From Nansenia antarctica (taxonomy: Eukaryota > Chordata > Actinopteri > Argentiniformes > Microstomatidae): DNA of 64,000 bases. Position numbers and translations under genes: made by a program. Below the pieces are notes generated by a model. That model did not search any database. It had not been told where the DNA came from and worked only from the letters and a program-made list of their open reading frames with translations. The stretch covers positions 12,312,231-12,376,230 of the forward strand of contig OZ022344.1 of NCBI GenBank assembly GCA_963989245.1, given 5' to 3'. Each line of letters starts with the position of its first letter. Positions within the stretch are counted from its first letter, which is position 1. This document shows positions 43,694 through 54,636 of the stretch, in pieces.

Positions 43694-43760
43694 GCTTGGT
43701 CTAATGGTTAGCGCGGCCGTCGGTTATGTGGGAGGTCGGGGTTCGACTCCCGCATGGGGC
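43694..43760 (+). ncRNA. tRNA-like segment after the LINE poly(A)
   Basis: Contains an A-box-like TGGTCTAATGGTTAGC and a perfect B box GGTTCGACTCC at 43740-43750, with the 3' acceptor-like CATGGGGC. The 5' acceptor half is missing (sequence starts just after the poly(A)) and the anticodon arm does not fold well, so it is a tRNA-derived (SINE-like) piece, not a working tRNA gene. Confidence 0.6.
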
Positions 43761-43859
43761 GAGTTACACTAGAAGATTCCCGTTCGCTACAATATTTACA
43801 ACCCTGCCTACATGTGGCAGGGTTAGTGCAGTGAGTCAGGTGTTGAGAGTCCTTATAGC

Positions 43860-44739
43860 CAGTGGCGGCTGGTGCTAAACATTTTGGGTGGGGCACAGCA
43901 GTGTTTCCTCCAGGATTTTTCACATTAGTGGCGGGGGGGTACTCTTTCGCGCGCGTGCACGTTTTTTTTCCGCGTGCACGCGCACGTTTACCCGTACCTC
44001 CGCCGTTGTGGTGATTTTAGAGGCAATAGAATATTTTTTTTATATTATTACTAACACCAGAAGACAAGACATACAAACTGTGGTGAGCTACATTGCTTGT
44101 GTAACATTAGCTAGTAGCTATCCATTTTTCACTCATACACGGCCGGAAAAGTGAACAGAAATACAACGCTGACTTACGGTGGTATCTTGCGGCTGTCTTC
44201 ACAAAGAGCTCCAGGATGCTTTCGCTTGAGGTGCTCGTTCATTGCAGATGTACTCCTGTGATAGGCCATTTCATTTCTGCACAGTTTACAGACCACCACA
44301 TTGTTTTCTTTTTTTGTAAAATCCGGAAATTGCAAAACGTCACGTTTGACGTCAGACTTAACAACCGGATATTCAGGACGCACATTTTTGCGCCCCGGCC
44401 TAGAAATAGGAGACAGCCAATTGGAGCGCTGCTACAGCTCACGTGTAAGCGAAAAGTATTCGGCCTGCCATATACTTGCATTGACCGGCGCCCGACGCCT
44501 CCCCCTATGTATTTTAACAGTGAATTTTACACACACACACAGATAAAATGTTTATTGTATTGGAGGATTTTTAATGAATGCTGATAGGCGCCGACAGAAT
44601 ATCAGCCGCATTTTGTGAATAAACAATGTTTATTTTTTAAAAACACTTTTACAAATCGCAACTAGGAAGTGAAGGTGGGGAACTAGGAAGTGAAGGTGGG
44701 GGCGGCGCCCCAGCGCCCTCTATCGGCCAGCCGCCACTG
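43860..44739. mobile_element. hAT deletion derivative, 880 bp
   Basis: Terminal inverted repeats CAGTGGCGGCTGG at both ends and a perfect 8-bp duplication CTTATAGC (43852-43859 and 44740-44747). It retains the zinc-finger exon of its parent transposase and includes a fragment beginning CAGTGTTTCCTCCAGG (43897), the terminus of the family seen at 16188-16952. Confidence 0.9.
44178..44383 (-). pseudogene. BED zinc-finger exon of a hAT transposase
   Basis: The minus strand reads DFTKKENNVVVCKLCRNEMA then NEHLKRKHPGA, a complete BED finger (C-x2-C...H-x4-H spacing), and ends at a good donor (GTAAGTC at 44177). The rest of the transposase (catalytic core) is deleted. A short protein with only the DNA-binding finger could in principle be made. 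Confidence 0.75.
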
Positions 44740-44934
44740 CTTATAGCAGAGGGGACAACACTGTTTTTGAAACGGGATGTTTTGATGGCCAGGGATTGGT
44801 AGCGCTGTCCAGATATGGAGGACCAAGTCTGCCAAAATTAACAATAAATATATAGACACATAAATGAATGTATGAACAAATACACATACAAATACACACA
44901 GTATACCGCAATACATTTCTATATGTATTTATTC

Positions 44935-45212
44935 TTTTCCACATTTATTCTTTCTTTTCCACATTCATTCTTTCTTTTCCTCATTCATTCTTTCTTTTCC
45001 ACATTGTTTTCCACATTTATTCTTTCTTTTCCACATTCATTCTTTCTTTTCCACATTGTTTTCCACATTTATTCTTTCTTTTCCACATTCATTCTTTCTT
45101 TTCCACATTGTTTTCCACATTAATTCTTTCTTTTCCACATTCATTCTTTCTTTTCCACATTCATTCTTTCATTCTTTCTTTTCCACATTCATTCTTTCTT
45201 TTCCACTTTATC
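44935..45212. repeat. 21-bp T/C-rich minisatellite
   Basis: About a dozen units of TTCCACATTCATTCTTTCTT with shorter variants lacking the ATTC part. Open frames across it are repeat artefacts. Confidence 0.85.
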
Positions 45213-45310
45213 AGTAATGTATGCAAATATATGGGGGCGTATCTTGCATGTTGTCCACGCCCCTACACATTTTCATTGGTTGATACCACGCGTGACGTAT
45301 GAAAGCAGCG
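45205..45310 (-). repeat. dispersed repeat, inverted partial copy
   Basis: GGGGCGTATCTTGCATGTTG, CATTTTCATTGGTTGATAC and CGCGTGACGTA match parts of the copies at 45857-46136 and 50791-51097. The 540 bp that follow (45311-45856) show no gene. Confidence 0.6.
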
Positions 45311-46136
45311 ACACTGTTATTACCACAGACGGGTGGAGAGTCTATAGCCCCGTTCTCTCACAGCGTCTTTCTCCCTATCATTTCCATGGAATCCCAAACT
45401 ATGTCTGTGAACATCCCAAGCTATTCCCGTGTTGTCCTCTTTCACACATGTCGGCAATGGTCTATACTAGTCCATCAGCACTGTATGGGAGAACTTGGTG
45501 ATAACCACAATACCAGTTGACTCAATAACGCTCCGTGCACACCGCGGACCGTGACCCACCGTTCTGGCGCAACCTGGTGGGATGGACTTGACGTACTTCA
45601 ACGTGCGATGCAGATGCAAAGCTCTACTCGTGTTGCTAGCGAAGTTTCCCACAGAAGTGGGGGGAAAAACGTCAGATCAGATATATAAACGGGTTATTTT
45701 GATCAACTGGACACATTTTGTGAATATATATGGTTACTTTCTCACCTGAAAACATATAAAAACTTCATAAAATGACATATTAACACTTGTAGAGCCAAAT
45801 TACAGATTTTAGCCAATGGCGGCCAAAATTGAGGATTTAAAATCTGAGGCGAGAGCTGAGGGCTTCATCACGTCTCGCGCAGTATCAACCAATGAAAATG
45901 CGCAGGGGCGTGGACAACATGCTGCATACATTACTGATAAAGCATACATTACTGATAAAGCATACATTACTGATAAAGCGAAAGACAATGTTGTTTTTAC
46001 CTAGCTATTCACATAGAATAGTTTGTCTTTGTCATTGTCAGATGTGTATGCAAATATAGGGGCGTATCTTGGACGCACTCTACGCATTTTCATTGGTTGA
46101 TACTGCGCGTGACGTGGTAAAGCACTCAGCCAAGAT

Positions 46137-46218
46137 CCAGGTACTAACACGGCCCAACCCTGCTTAGCTTCCGAGGTCGGACGAGATCGGGCGTATTCAG
46201 GCTAGTATGGCCGTGAGC
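46137..46218 (-). rRNA. 5S rRNA-derived fragment
   Basis: The minus strand starts GCTCACGGCCATACTAGCCT and follows the first two thirds of vertebrate 5S rRNA through GGAAGCTAAGCAGGGTTGG and GTTAGTACCTGG, then stops. The 3' third of 5S is missing, so it is not a working 5S gene; the internal promoter region is mostly kept with substitutions. Confidence 0.8.
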
Positions 46219-46638
46219 AACAGTACCATGACCCAAAGCATCCATAAGACCCAGCCTGGAACATTGTTGTTGATGTAACTTTATTAAATATGCGGGATAA
46301 AGCACTCTATTTGTGGGTAGAAAATGCACAAGGTGTCCTGCTTGAAGGGAGAAGTGTTTTTTCAATGAATTCTAACTTTATTGGGGGCATATGGCACTCT
46401 ATATTGGGGTAAAAAGTGAATTGGAACTGCTGCTCTCATTCGATGTAGGCCTCCATAAATGGCTAGACGCTGCACTCTTGTGGGTGAAAATGGTAGTGAC
46501 AGCAAAGCATCGATAGGACCCAGCCTGGAACTTTGTCAATGATGTAACTTTATTAAATATGCGGGATAAAGCACTCTATTTGTGGGTAGAATATGCACAA
46601 GGTGTCCTGGATGAAGGGAGAAGTGTGTTTCAAAAGAG
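46137..46638 (-). mobile_element. 5S-headed insertion (SINE3-like?), 502 bp
   Basis: Absent from the homologous copy, where AGCCAAGAT is followed directly by TACCTGAAC (about 51097). Possible 5-bp duplication AAGAT/AAGAG with one mismatch. The left part is a reversed 5S rRNA head; the rest is an internal duplication of a block with TTTATTAAATATGCGGGATA, at about 46275 and 46547. A 5S-derived head is known from SINE3-type elements; the tail is not one I recognise. Confidence 0.65.
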
Positions 46639-47220
46639 TACCTGAACATTTCATTACCATCTGGGTGGGCAAATTCTAGATGTGATTTTTTTATTCCTAT
46701 ACATCCCTAGAAAAGTCTGGGAAAATGCCTATTTTAAGTAGATAATGTATAATTTGTATATTTAAATTTAAAAATTCTGAAAACAATTACTAAGTAGCTA
46801 AGTAAGCAATCTAGCTGACTATGACTGGAAACGAAGTACTATCCAGTTAGAAATATAGAAGATCTAGTTGTGTTTTCCTGCTGGTCTCGCTGCCTGGGTT
46901 TGAACAGACTTGTGGTGACTAAAAATGGCTTTAAAAAATGCCTTTCCACCAAAGAATATATATATATAGGATTCTTAATAGGACTGGTTGTTAAAATCCC
47001 TAAATATTCAGCACAACAATTGAGTGGAGTTGGAGATGTCCTCTTGGGTGGAGTGGAATTTGGCAATGATCACGTGGTGCCACCAGTACGACACATCTTC
47101 AGTTGTGGTCCCCGACCTCATTGGGTGTTTCGGCCAGTTATCACAAGACACCCTCTGCCGAGGTTGGCCCACCACAGGCTGATCAGGCCTGGGTGTGTGT
47201 CGCACGGTGGCACCACGTGG

Positions 47221-50200
47221 TCACTTGGGAGCCCATGTTGGGTCCCTACGTTTCAGCCACAGCCAGTGACTGCTCCGTTCTGCTGCAGTGGACAGTTCTC
47301 TGATTGCCTTCCGTTGGGCCTGTCCTCTGATCCCTACTGCCCTCAGGAGCCTTGTGGTGGAGCTGGCTACAAAGCCTCTGCAGCCCACCTCCACTGGCCA
47401 CACCTTCACGTTCCAGCCCCGCCCCTCTGCTTCGACTGCTAAGTTGGCATACCGCAGCCTCTTCCGTTCGAATGCCTCATCGATGGCCTCCTCCCATGGG
47501 ACCGTCAGTTCTACGATGAAGACACGCCGGCAGGACTTGGACCAGAGGACTAGGTCTGGGCGCAGGTTGGTCGCTGCAATTTCGGGTGGGAAGGTGAGCC
47601 TCTGGCTGAGGTCTACCCGCATTTCCCAATCCCGGGCTGCGTACAGTGGGCCTGAGTCTGGAGGTGATGGCTTGGTCCGCTGTTTCTCCCCTTCCCGGAT
47701 GAAGGTTGTGTTCCGTGGAAAGGTAGTCTGGGCATTTAGAGGCATGGCGTTGGTGGTTACCCTCTTGTGCTCAAGTTCGGCAGCCAAGCACTTTAGCACT
47801 TGGTTGTGGCGCCAGGTGTATCTTCCTTGAGTTAGACTGGTCTTGCAACCCACCAAGATGTGTTTGAGGGTTGCTGGGGCTGCACACTGGAGACAGGCTG
47901 GGTCCTCTCCATACCAGAGATGTAGGTTGGTAGGAGAGGGCAGGACATCATATGTGGCTCTGATGATGAAACTTAGCCTATTAGACTCCATGCTCCACAG
48001 CTCGTTCCACGTGATTTTCCTCCTCTCCACGCTCTCCCACTTCATCCAGCGGCCTTGCTGGGCTTGGGAGACTGCCTTGGCGCACCTGGCTGCTTCCTCC
48101 TGGTGGCGCACCTCCTCAACCACCATCTTCCGCCGTTCGGTTGGAGTAGCCTTTTGCCATGTGGGTGTTGTTGTTTCCAAGCCAAGGCCCCCTCTGCCAT
48201 GTTGGACATGCCCCACTATATCCCGGTGTCTGAGGGCGGTCTTTGCCACCGCAACTGCTGCAGATGGCTTCCATTTCCTCCCCGTTGCTAGGATTGGAGC
48301 AGCACCTCTGACGAATGGATCCCGGGATTCTGTTAGAGTCATCCAGCCTTGATTTGGCACATTTGTACTCCTCCACCAGGCTTGAGATTGGTAGGGAGAG
48401 GGCTCCGTTGCCATACAGGCCTTTGTTGCTAAGGCCTCTCGGCAGTCCAAGCCACTTCCTCACTTGTGCATTCACCAGTCTCTCCAGCCGGTTGGCATGG
48501 GATAGTGTGACCTCGTAGATGGAAATTGGCCACATGAGACGGGGCAGCAGTCCAAACTGAAAGCACCACAGCTTCAGCTTCCCAGGGAGAGCAGTGTTGT
48601 TGATCTGCTTGAGGCCACTGATTGTATCCTGCTTGAGTTGTTCCACCTGCTTCGAGTCTTTGAGTTCTGCGCTATACCAGCGGCCAAGGCTTTTGATGGG
48701 CTTCTCCAGAACTGTTGGTATTGGCTCGTTGTTGACGTGGAACCTCTCATTGGCGAGCTTGCCTTTGACAATGGAGATACTGCGGGACTTACTGGGTTTA
48801 ATCTCCATTCGTGCCCATTTGATGTTTCCCTGGAGTTTATCCAGCAGGCGTTTGGTGCATGCGTTTGTTGTTGTTATTGTCGTCATGTCATCCATGTACG
48901 CCCTGATTGGTGGAAGACGCAGCCCGCTCTTCAACCGTTCCCCTCCAACAACCCATCGGGATGCTCGAATAATGAGCTCCATTGCCATGGTAAACGCCAG
49001 TGGAGAGATGGTGCAGCCCGCCATTATGCCTATCTCGAGGTGCTGCCAAGCAGTTGTACTGGCTTGTGCTGTAACACAGAACTGGAGGTCCTGGAAGTAG
49101 GCTTTGACCAGCCTTGTGATGCCCTCTGGGACTTGGAAGAAGTTGAATGCTGTCCACAAAATCTCATGAGGCACTGACCCGAAGGCATTGGCAAGATCTA
49201 AGAAAACCACATGCAGGTCTTTCTTCTCCTTCTTGGCCGTTTGTATCTGGTGCCAGATGACATTTGTGTGTTCCAGGCATCCTGAGAATCCACTTATCCC
49301 TGCCTTCTGCACTGAGGTGTCGACAAAGTTGTTCTTCTGCAAGAATACTGAGAGCCTCTGGGCCACAACACTGAAGAAAATCTTTCCTTCCACATTCAGT
49401 AGACTGATCTGGCGGAACTGGTCGATGGTTGAGGAATTCTTCTCTTTGGGAATCAGGATCCCTCCTGCCCTTCGCCATGCCTTTGGTATGATTCCCTTTT
49501 CCCATGCCACTTTCATTAGCTTCCAGAGGTACTTCAAGACGCCTGGACTGTTCTTATATAGCCTGTATGGAACGCCGTTGGGCCCAGGGGCTGAGGCTGT
49601 TCTTGCCCGTTTTACTGTGCTCTCAACTTCGCTCCATGTAGGGGGCCTTGTTTCCATCTGGTGCTCAGGTGGTTGGATTGGTGGCATGTCATCCGGAATG
49701 CTGGCTGGCACATGCCTCTGGTTGTCAGAGTAGGTCTTCCTCAGGTGCTCCTCTAGTTCCCTTATGGGTACTTTGAGGGTCCCTGTTTTCTCCTTGACAA
49801 AGAGGTCTTTGACGAACTTGTAGGGATCTCTGTAGAAGGCAGTCCTCGTTCGCTCTTTCTTCTTGTGTTGCTTTCTCAAGCATTCTGCTCTTCGCAGTGT
49901 TGCAAGACGCTGCTTGATGTCGGCCTGTAGTGCCTCAAGTCCTTTCCTTTCCACTTCTGTGGCCTTCTTCCACTGTTTTCTCAGGCACCTTCTTTCTTTC
50001 ACAAGTCTTTCAATCTCTTGTTGTCTCCTGGACTTGAGCTGGGCTGATGGTTCCTTCTGCGTCCCATGGTTCTTACTTTTCACCCCAAATCTCTCTGCTC
50101 CATAGCTGTAAATGATCTCTCCAATCTTGTCCAGTTTTCTTTCCACGCCCCCTTTCAGACCTTCTAGAAGATGGACATGGTCTGTGTCTATGTTTCCCCA

Positions 50201-50596
50201 CTCCTTTTTCTGGCAGGCTTTAGGCCACAAGATTTGAGGCTTTCGTCCATTCATCTTCCTCTCTACTGCTGTCTGTGGCTGGATAGGCTCTGGACTCATG
50301 TCCATTGATGGATCTGTGCTTGGTTGAGCTTCGTCTGGGGTTCTGATACCCTGTGGACTGTGGTGAATATCCTGCCACTGGGCTTCACTCGACTGATTTG
50401 CCCTACCTCTGAGGAAGTAGCGGTCAATGCGAGGCACCTGGCTAAGCTCTCTTAGGCACTTTTTCCTGCCCTGGTGGATCTTGAGACCCTTCTCTGATGT
50501 TATCTTTTTCCAGCCACAGATGCAGCTTTGTAGCTTGTGTCCTGCCAGTGTTGTTACTCCGTCAACTACCGTGCTGATCATTTGCTTCGTTGTCAT
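47221..50596 (-). pseudogene. RLE-type LINE (R2/Hero-like) single ORF, one frameshift
   Basis: The minus strand holds an N-terminal C-x-C...H...C finger (CICGWKK...GLKIHQGRKKC), a basic linker, reverse transcriptase (FRQISLLNVEGKIFF; FLDLANAFGSVPHE with the first Asp; IMAGCTISPLAF; YMDDM), then after a frameshift at about 48340 a CCHC finger (CLQCAAPATLKHILVGC, spacing 2-7-4) and a restriction-like endonuclease (RPDLVLWS...FIVELTVPWE). That order is the R2/R4/Hero plan, whose members cut DNA with the C-terminal nuclease. The two frames overlap 48116-48450. Apart from this frameshift the 1100-residue frame looks intact. The start at 50596 is the first ATG before the finger. A TA-rich stretch follows upstream (about 50665-50720). 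Confidence 0.82.
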
Positions 50597-50790
50597 TTCC
50601 GTTCCAGGGTCTGTTACCGTGTGATCCGCCGATGAGTCATCTTCCGCCCCCGCTCTCGCAGACTCTAGGGGTGTTTATATATATATATGCCATATATATG
50701 CGATATATCATACCTCCACTATGATTCATATGCCCTAACCCTTTTTTTATTTTTTTAAACATGCTATGAGTGGAATGGAGTGTCTGCTCT

Positions 50791-51245
50791 CGGCTGAGGG
50801 CTTCATCACGTCTCGTGCAGTATCAACCAATGAAAATGCGCAGGGGCGTGGACAACATGCTGCATACATTACTGATAATGCATACATTACTGATAATGCA
50901 TACATTACCGTACTGATAATGCATACATTACTGATAAAGCTAAAGACAATGTTGTTTTCACCTAGCTATTCACATAGAATAGTTTGTCTTTGTCATTGTC
51001 AGATGTGTATGCAAATATAGGGGCGTATCTTAGACGCACTCTACGCATTTTCATTGGTTGATACTGCGCGTGACATGGTAAAGCACTCAGCCAAGATTAC
51101 CTGAACATTTCATTACCATCTGGGTGGGCAAATTCTAGATGTGATTTTTTTATTCCTATACATCCCTAGAAAAGTCTGGGGAAATGCCTATTTTAAGTAG
51201 ATAATGTATAATTTGTATATTTAAACTTAAAAATTCTGAAAACAA
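50791..51245. repeat. dispersed repeat, empty copy
   Basis: Uninterrupted homologue of 45857-46789 with four tandem GCATACATTACTGATAA-type units. A short inverted fragment (GGGATGTATAGGAATAAAAA) is also found near 52409-52470. Confidence 0.8.
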
Positions 51246-51262
51246 TAAATGTACCCATCCAC

Positions 51263-51287
51263 GGGTTTAGGGTTAGGGTTAGGGTTA
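51263..51287 (+). repeat. short telomere-like (TTAGGG)n run
   Basis: About three and a half TTAGGG units directly after the dispersed repeat. Confidence 0.8.
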
Positions 51288-51289
51288 TA

Positions 51290-53350
51290 CATTATATATC
51301 ATTTGTATTGTAATCTGTAAAATATACAGACTTTTCCAGAATAGAAATCTAATCAGTAAAAACTAATCTAAAACTAATCTAAGCAAGCCTTTAGAATATG
51401 GATAATAACACATGCAATACATACAAATCTTACTTACTCCTCTTACTGTAGGCTATTGTCTTTATATAATGTGTGCATATAATGCACTTTGAATTGCCCT
51501 TGTCGTATGAAATGTGCTATACAAATAAACTTGCCTTGCCTAAACCCTTTTGGAAGGTTTTGTTTATGTCCAGGTTTCACACATCTCTGTAGTTACATGT
51601 TCAGTGAGTCTAGTTGCTGGTGACCGCTAGGACCATAGGCAGATGCCTTGTTGGTAAGTAATTTGTTCAAAGCAAAAAAACAAATAAAGTGTGTGTTTAC
51701 CCCCTCAAATAAATTAACTTAGCCCCAGTCAGATCCATATTTAGAGGTAAGTTACCTCAGGTAACTTTAGCTAGCAAGCTAGTTTAGAGTTGGTGGTAAT
51801 GTTTATCTAGCTAGTTACTAAGCGTCCTTATTACATTTATTTTGAACTTATATTCTCAATTGACTTTCACATTGATCTAATTACAGTATAATCAAAGCTG
51901 TAAAGAAAATACAGGTGATGAACAAGAATAGAAATGAAAGAAGCAAACTAAGATTGTTTTTGCCAATAGCTATGAAATACATCTCTTAAAAATGTCTGAA
52001 AATGCTGAATCACAAAACACGGACGGAATGTACACTATTTTCACTGTCACTGTCGAAATACAGTATTATGTCTGAAAAATCTCAAATAATTCTGAAATAA
52101 CACTGGCTACAATTGTGTGTGCATGGGTATGCCTGTCTACACAACACATGAAGCACAGAATGTGACAGTGTGTGTACCTCAAATGTACTTTTTGAAGTTG
52201 CTGCATACTTTCTGTACAGAGCAAGAACATTTAAAAATGTTTACAATGTTGCACTTCAAAGAGTAAAGAGTGCAGAGCAGACGGTACTTGGCGTGGGAAA
52301 GGCAGAGCAGACGTGTTGACCCGAACACCACACCACCAAGGGTTAAGAGGTGATAACCACTAATAAGCTGCCAAACCAAAGTCTACCACATCAAAACATA
52401 ATCTAGGGATGTATAGGAATAAAAAAAATCACATCTAGAATTTGCCCACCCAGATGGTAATGAAAAATGGTTTGGCCCAAGGACTATAAATCAGGTTTCC
52501 CAACGGACCATAAAGTTGTGGAACAAGGAAGGTGTGAGCTGGAGCTAATAAGACAAACTATTTGTAGACCAGAAATTGTACAACATGGCAGGGCACTTAA
52601 CCCTCGTAGAGACAATTCGCCAAGCAGGGTCTCTTCTGATGAACGCGGCGGAGGAATTGCAGTGTAAGTATGATTACTTGATATAGTAGTTTTACTTGAT
52701 AAAGTAATTTATTAGTGCTAGCTAAAAGCCCATAGCCATCGCTGTGCGCGCACGATGCTGCACGATGCTGAAGGTGATTCTTCAGTGAGCTGCATGAAGT
52801 TTCAATGAAAGGTAGCCTACCTACAGGGTTGCAAATGTGACACCGTTAGGTGAAAATAGCTCTGTTTTAAATCCAAGATAGCTCAATTGTTTGATTTATG
52901 TATCAGTTGCATCTTTGTCACATTTTTCACCCATGATGGGTTTACACCCCTGTACCTAGGCTATTGATAGCTAGTGTTAGCTAACGTAAATTAACCATGC
53001 ACTGGGCAGTGTTTGAATAGGACCAACATATGCGTGGCGTTAAAGACAGATGCACATCCAACGATTTTTTTAATAGGAATGAGAGCAGGGAGGCAACTGG
53101 CCATGATTTAACAATACATTGGAGAGGATTTGGGTAATGTTAGGCTAGGACCAGATTGCCTCTGTCAGGGGAAGTGTCTGATCGGTCAAAACTGGATGTG
53201 TAGAAAATGAATGTGGTAAATAATTAAGGCCTCGTAGTAACGTAAACGACAGTGACTGTAGTGTGTAGCCAATCTATTGGATTAGTGAAGCAGCTGTGCA
53301 TAGACTACGTGCATAGCTAGCAAAGAGCCAGTCAAAGAGCCCACATGTAA
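51290..53350. other. gene-free stretch
   Basis: No supported gene. A short open segment at about 52478-52663 (GRCELELIRQTICRPEIVQH) is bounded by AG before and GTAAGT after it, so it could be an exon of the HECT-type gene downstream, but its phase does not fit the exon at 54637. Confidence 0.45.
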
Positions 53351-53364
53351 TGGATGTTAAACTG

Positions 53365-54218
53365 TCACTACCTCAGTCCCCCCCCTTCAACTGACACTAC
53401 CTCAGTCCCCCCTTCAACTGTCACTACCTCAGTCCCCCCTTCAACTGACACTACCTCAGTCCCCCCTTCAACTGACACTACCTCAGTCCCCCCTTCAACT
53501 GTCACTACCTCAGTCCCTCCTTCAACTGTCACTACCTCAGTCCCCCCTTCAACTGACACTACCTCAGTCCCCCCCTTCAACTGTCACTACCTCAGTCCCC
53601 CCTTCAACTGTCACTACCTCAGTCCCCCCCCTTCAACTGTCACTACCTCAGTCCCACCTTCAACTGTCACTACCTCAGTCCCCCCTTCAACTGTCACTAC
53701 CTCAGTCCCCCCCCTTCAACTGTCACTACCTCAGTCCCCCCTTCAACTGACACTACCTCAGTCCCCCCCCTTCAACTGTCACTACCTCAGTCCCCCCTTC
53801 AACTGACACTACCTCAGTCCCCCCCTTCAACTGACACTACCTCAGTCCCCCCTTCAACTGACACTACCTCAGTCCCCCCTTCAACTGACACTACCTCAGT
53901 CCCCCCTTCAACTGTCACTACCTCAGTCCCCCCTTCAACTGACACTACCTCAGTCCCCCCCCTTCAACTGACACTACCTCAGTCCCCCCCTTCAACTGAC
54001 ACTACCTCAGTCCCCCCCCCCTTCAACTGACACTACCTCAGTCCCCCCCCCTTCAACTGTCACTACCTCAGTCCCCCCTTCAACTGTCACTACCTCAGTC
54101 CCCCCTTCAACTGACACTACCTCAGTCCCCCCTTCAACTGTCACTACCTCAGTCCCCCCTTCAACTGTAACTACCTCAGTCCCCCCTTCAACTGACACTA
54201 CCTCAGTCCCCCCTTCAA
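53365..54218. repeat. 27-bp minisatellite, about 30 copies
   Basis: Unit CTGACACTACCTCAGTCCCC with variable C runs and CTTCAA, length 27 bp when six C are present; ACTGAC and ACTGTC variants alternate irregularly. Six-C units keep a TTSVPPSTD frame, but variation in the C run breaks it repeatedly, so it is not a coding array. A GA-rich run follows to about 54290, and C/A runs near 54362-54388. Confidence 0.9.
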
Positions 54219-54636
54219 GAACAGAAGAGAGAGAGAACAGAAGAGAGAGAGAACAGAAGAGAGAGAGAGAACAGAAGAGAGAGAGAACAGACTGTATTGA
54301 GAGTCGACTCGTTTAACAAGGAGCCTGTCATCACGGGATATCTCTTGCGAACGCTCTCTATTCCCCCCCCCCCCCCCCCAAAAAAAAATGTTTTGCTTTT
54401 TTTTGGGGCCCAGAGAAGAAGTAGATATTTATCAAGTTCGCATATGTCATTCGGTCGCGTGGTTGTTACCCCTGGTTTCCACGGACACACCCACTTAAGA
54501 CTTTTGGCAGTGTTATTTCAAATGTCTAGTGGTTGCCTATTCACCTTTATTTTTAGGACCATGCTTAGCCTCTCTTTACTTAGCTTGTGTACGAGGGAAC
54601 TATACATTGTAGCTAACGTTAATTTATTACCAGCAG

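Larger units (their letters stand above)
37684..43789 (+). mobile_element. Tx1-like LINE, apparently full length
   Basis: A short 5' UTR, two long open ORFs 7 bp apart, a 3' UTR with duplicated stem-loops, and a poly(A) run (about 43670-43691) followed by a tRNA-like segment. The 13-mer CAATATTTACAAC occurs exactly on both sides (37671-37683 and 43790-43802), as if it were the target duplication of the whole unit including the tRNA-like tail. Two CCHC knuckles in ORF1 and an APE endonuclease with RT in ORF2 fit the Tx1/L1 group. Neither ORF shows a stop or frameshift. Confidence 0.8.
45857..46789. repeat. dispersed repeat, occupied copy
   Basis: Left part 45857-46136 (GAGGGCTTCATCACGTCTCG, three tandem GCATACATTACTGATAA units, GGGGCGTATCTTGG) and right part 46639-46789 (ACCTGAACATTTCATTACC to TTCTGAAAACAA) are contiguous in the copy at 50791-51245; here a 502-bp insertion separates them. 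Confidence 0.8.

Noticed and set aside
43694..43760. Functional tRNA gene
   Set aside because: The 5' acceptor strand is missing and the anticodon arm does not fold; only A- and B-box-like words remain.
46137..46218. Functional 5S rRNA gene
   Set aside because: The 3' third is absent, there is no T-run terminator, and it lies within a mobile insertion.
52467..52667. Exon or small gene at 52.5 kb
   Set aside because: Splice-like edges exist, but the phase does not fit the next recognised exon and no domain is visible.
53365..54218. CRISPR-like regular array
   Set aside because: Units are contiguous with no unique spacers; it is a minisatellite in a eukaryotic genome.
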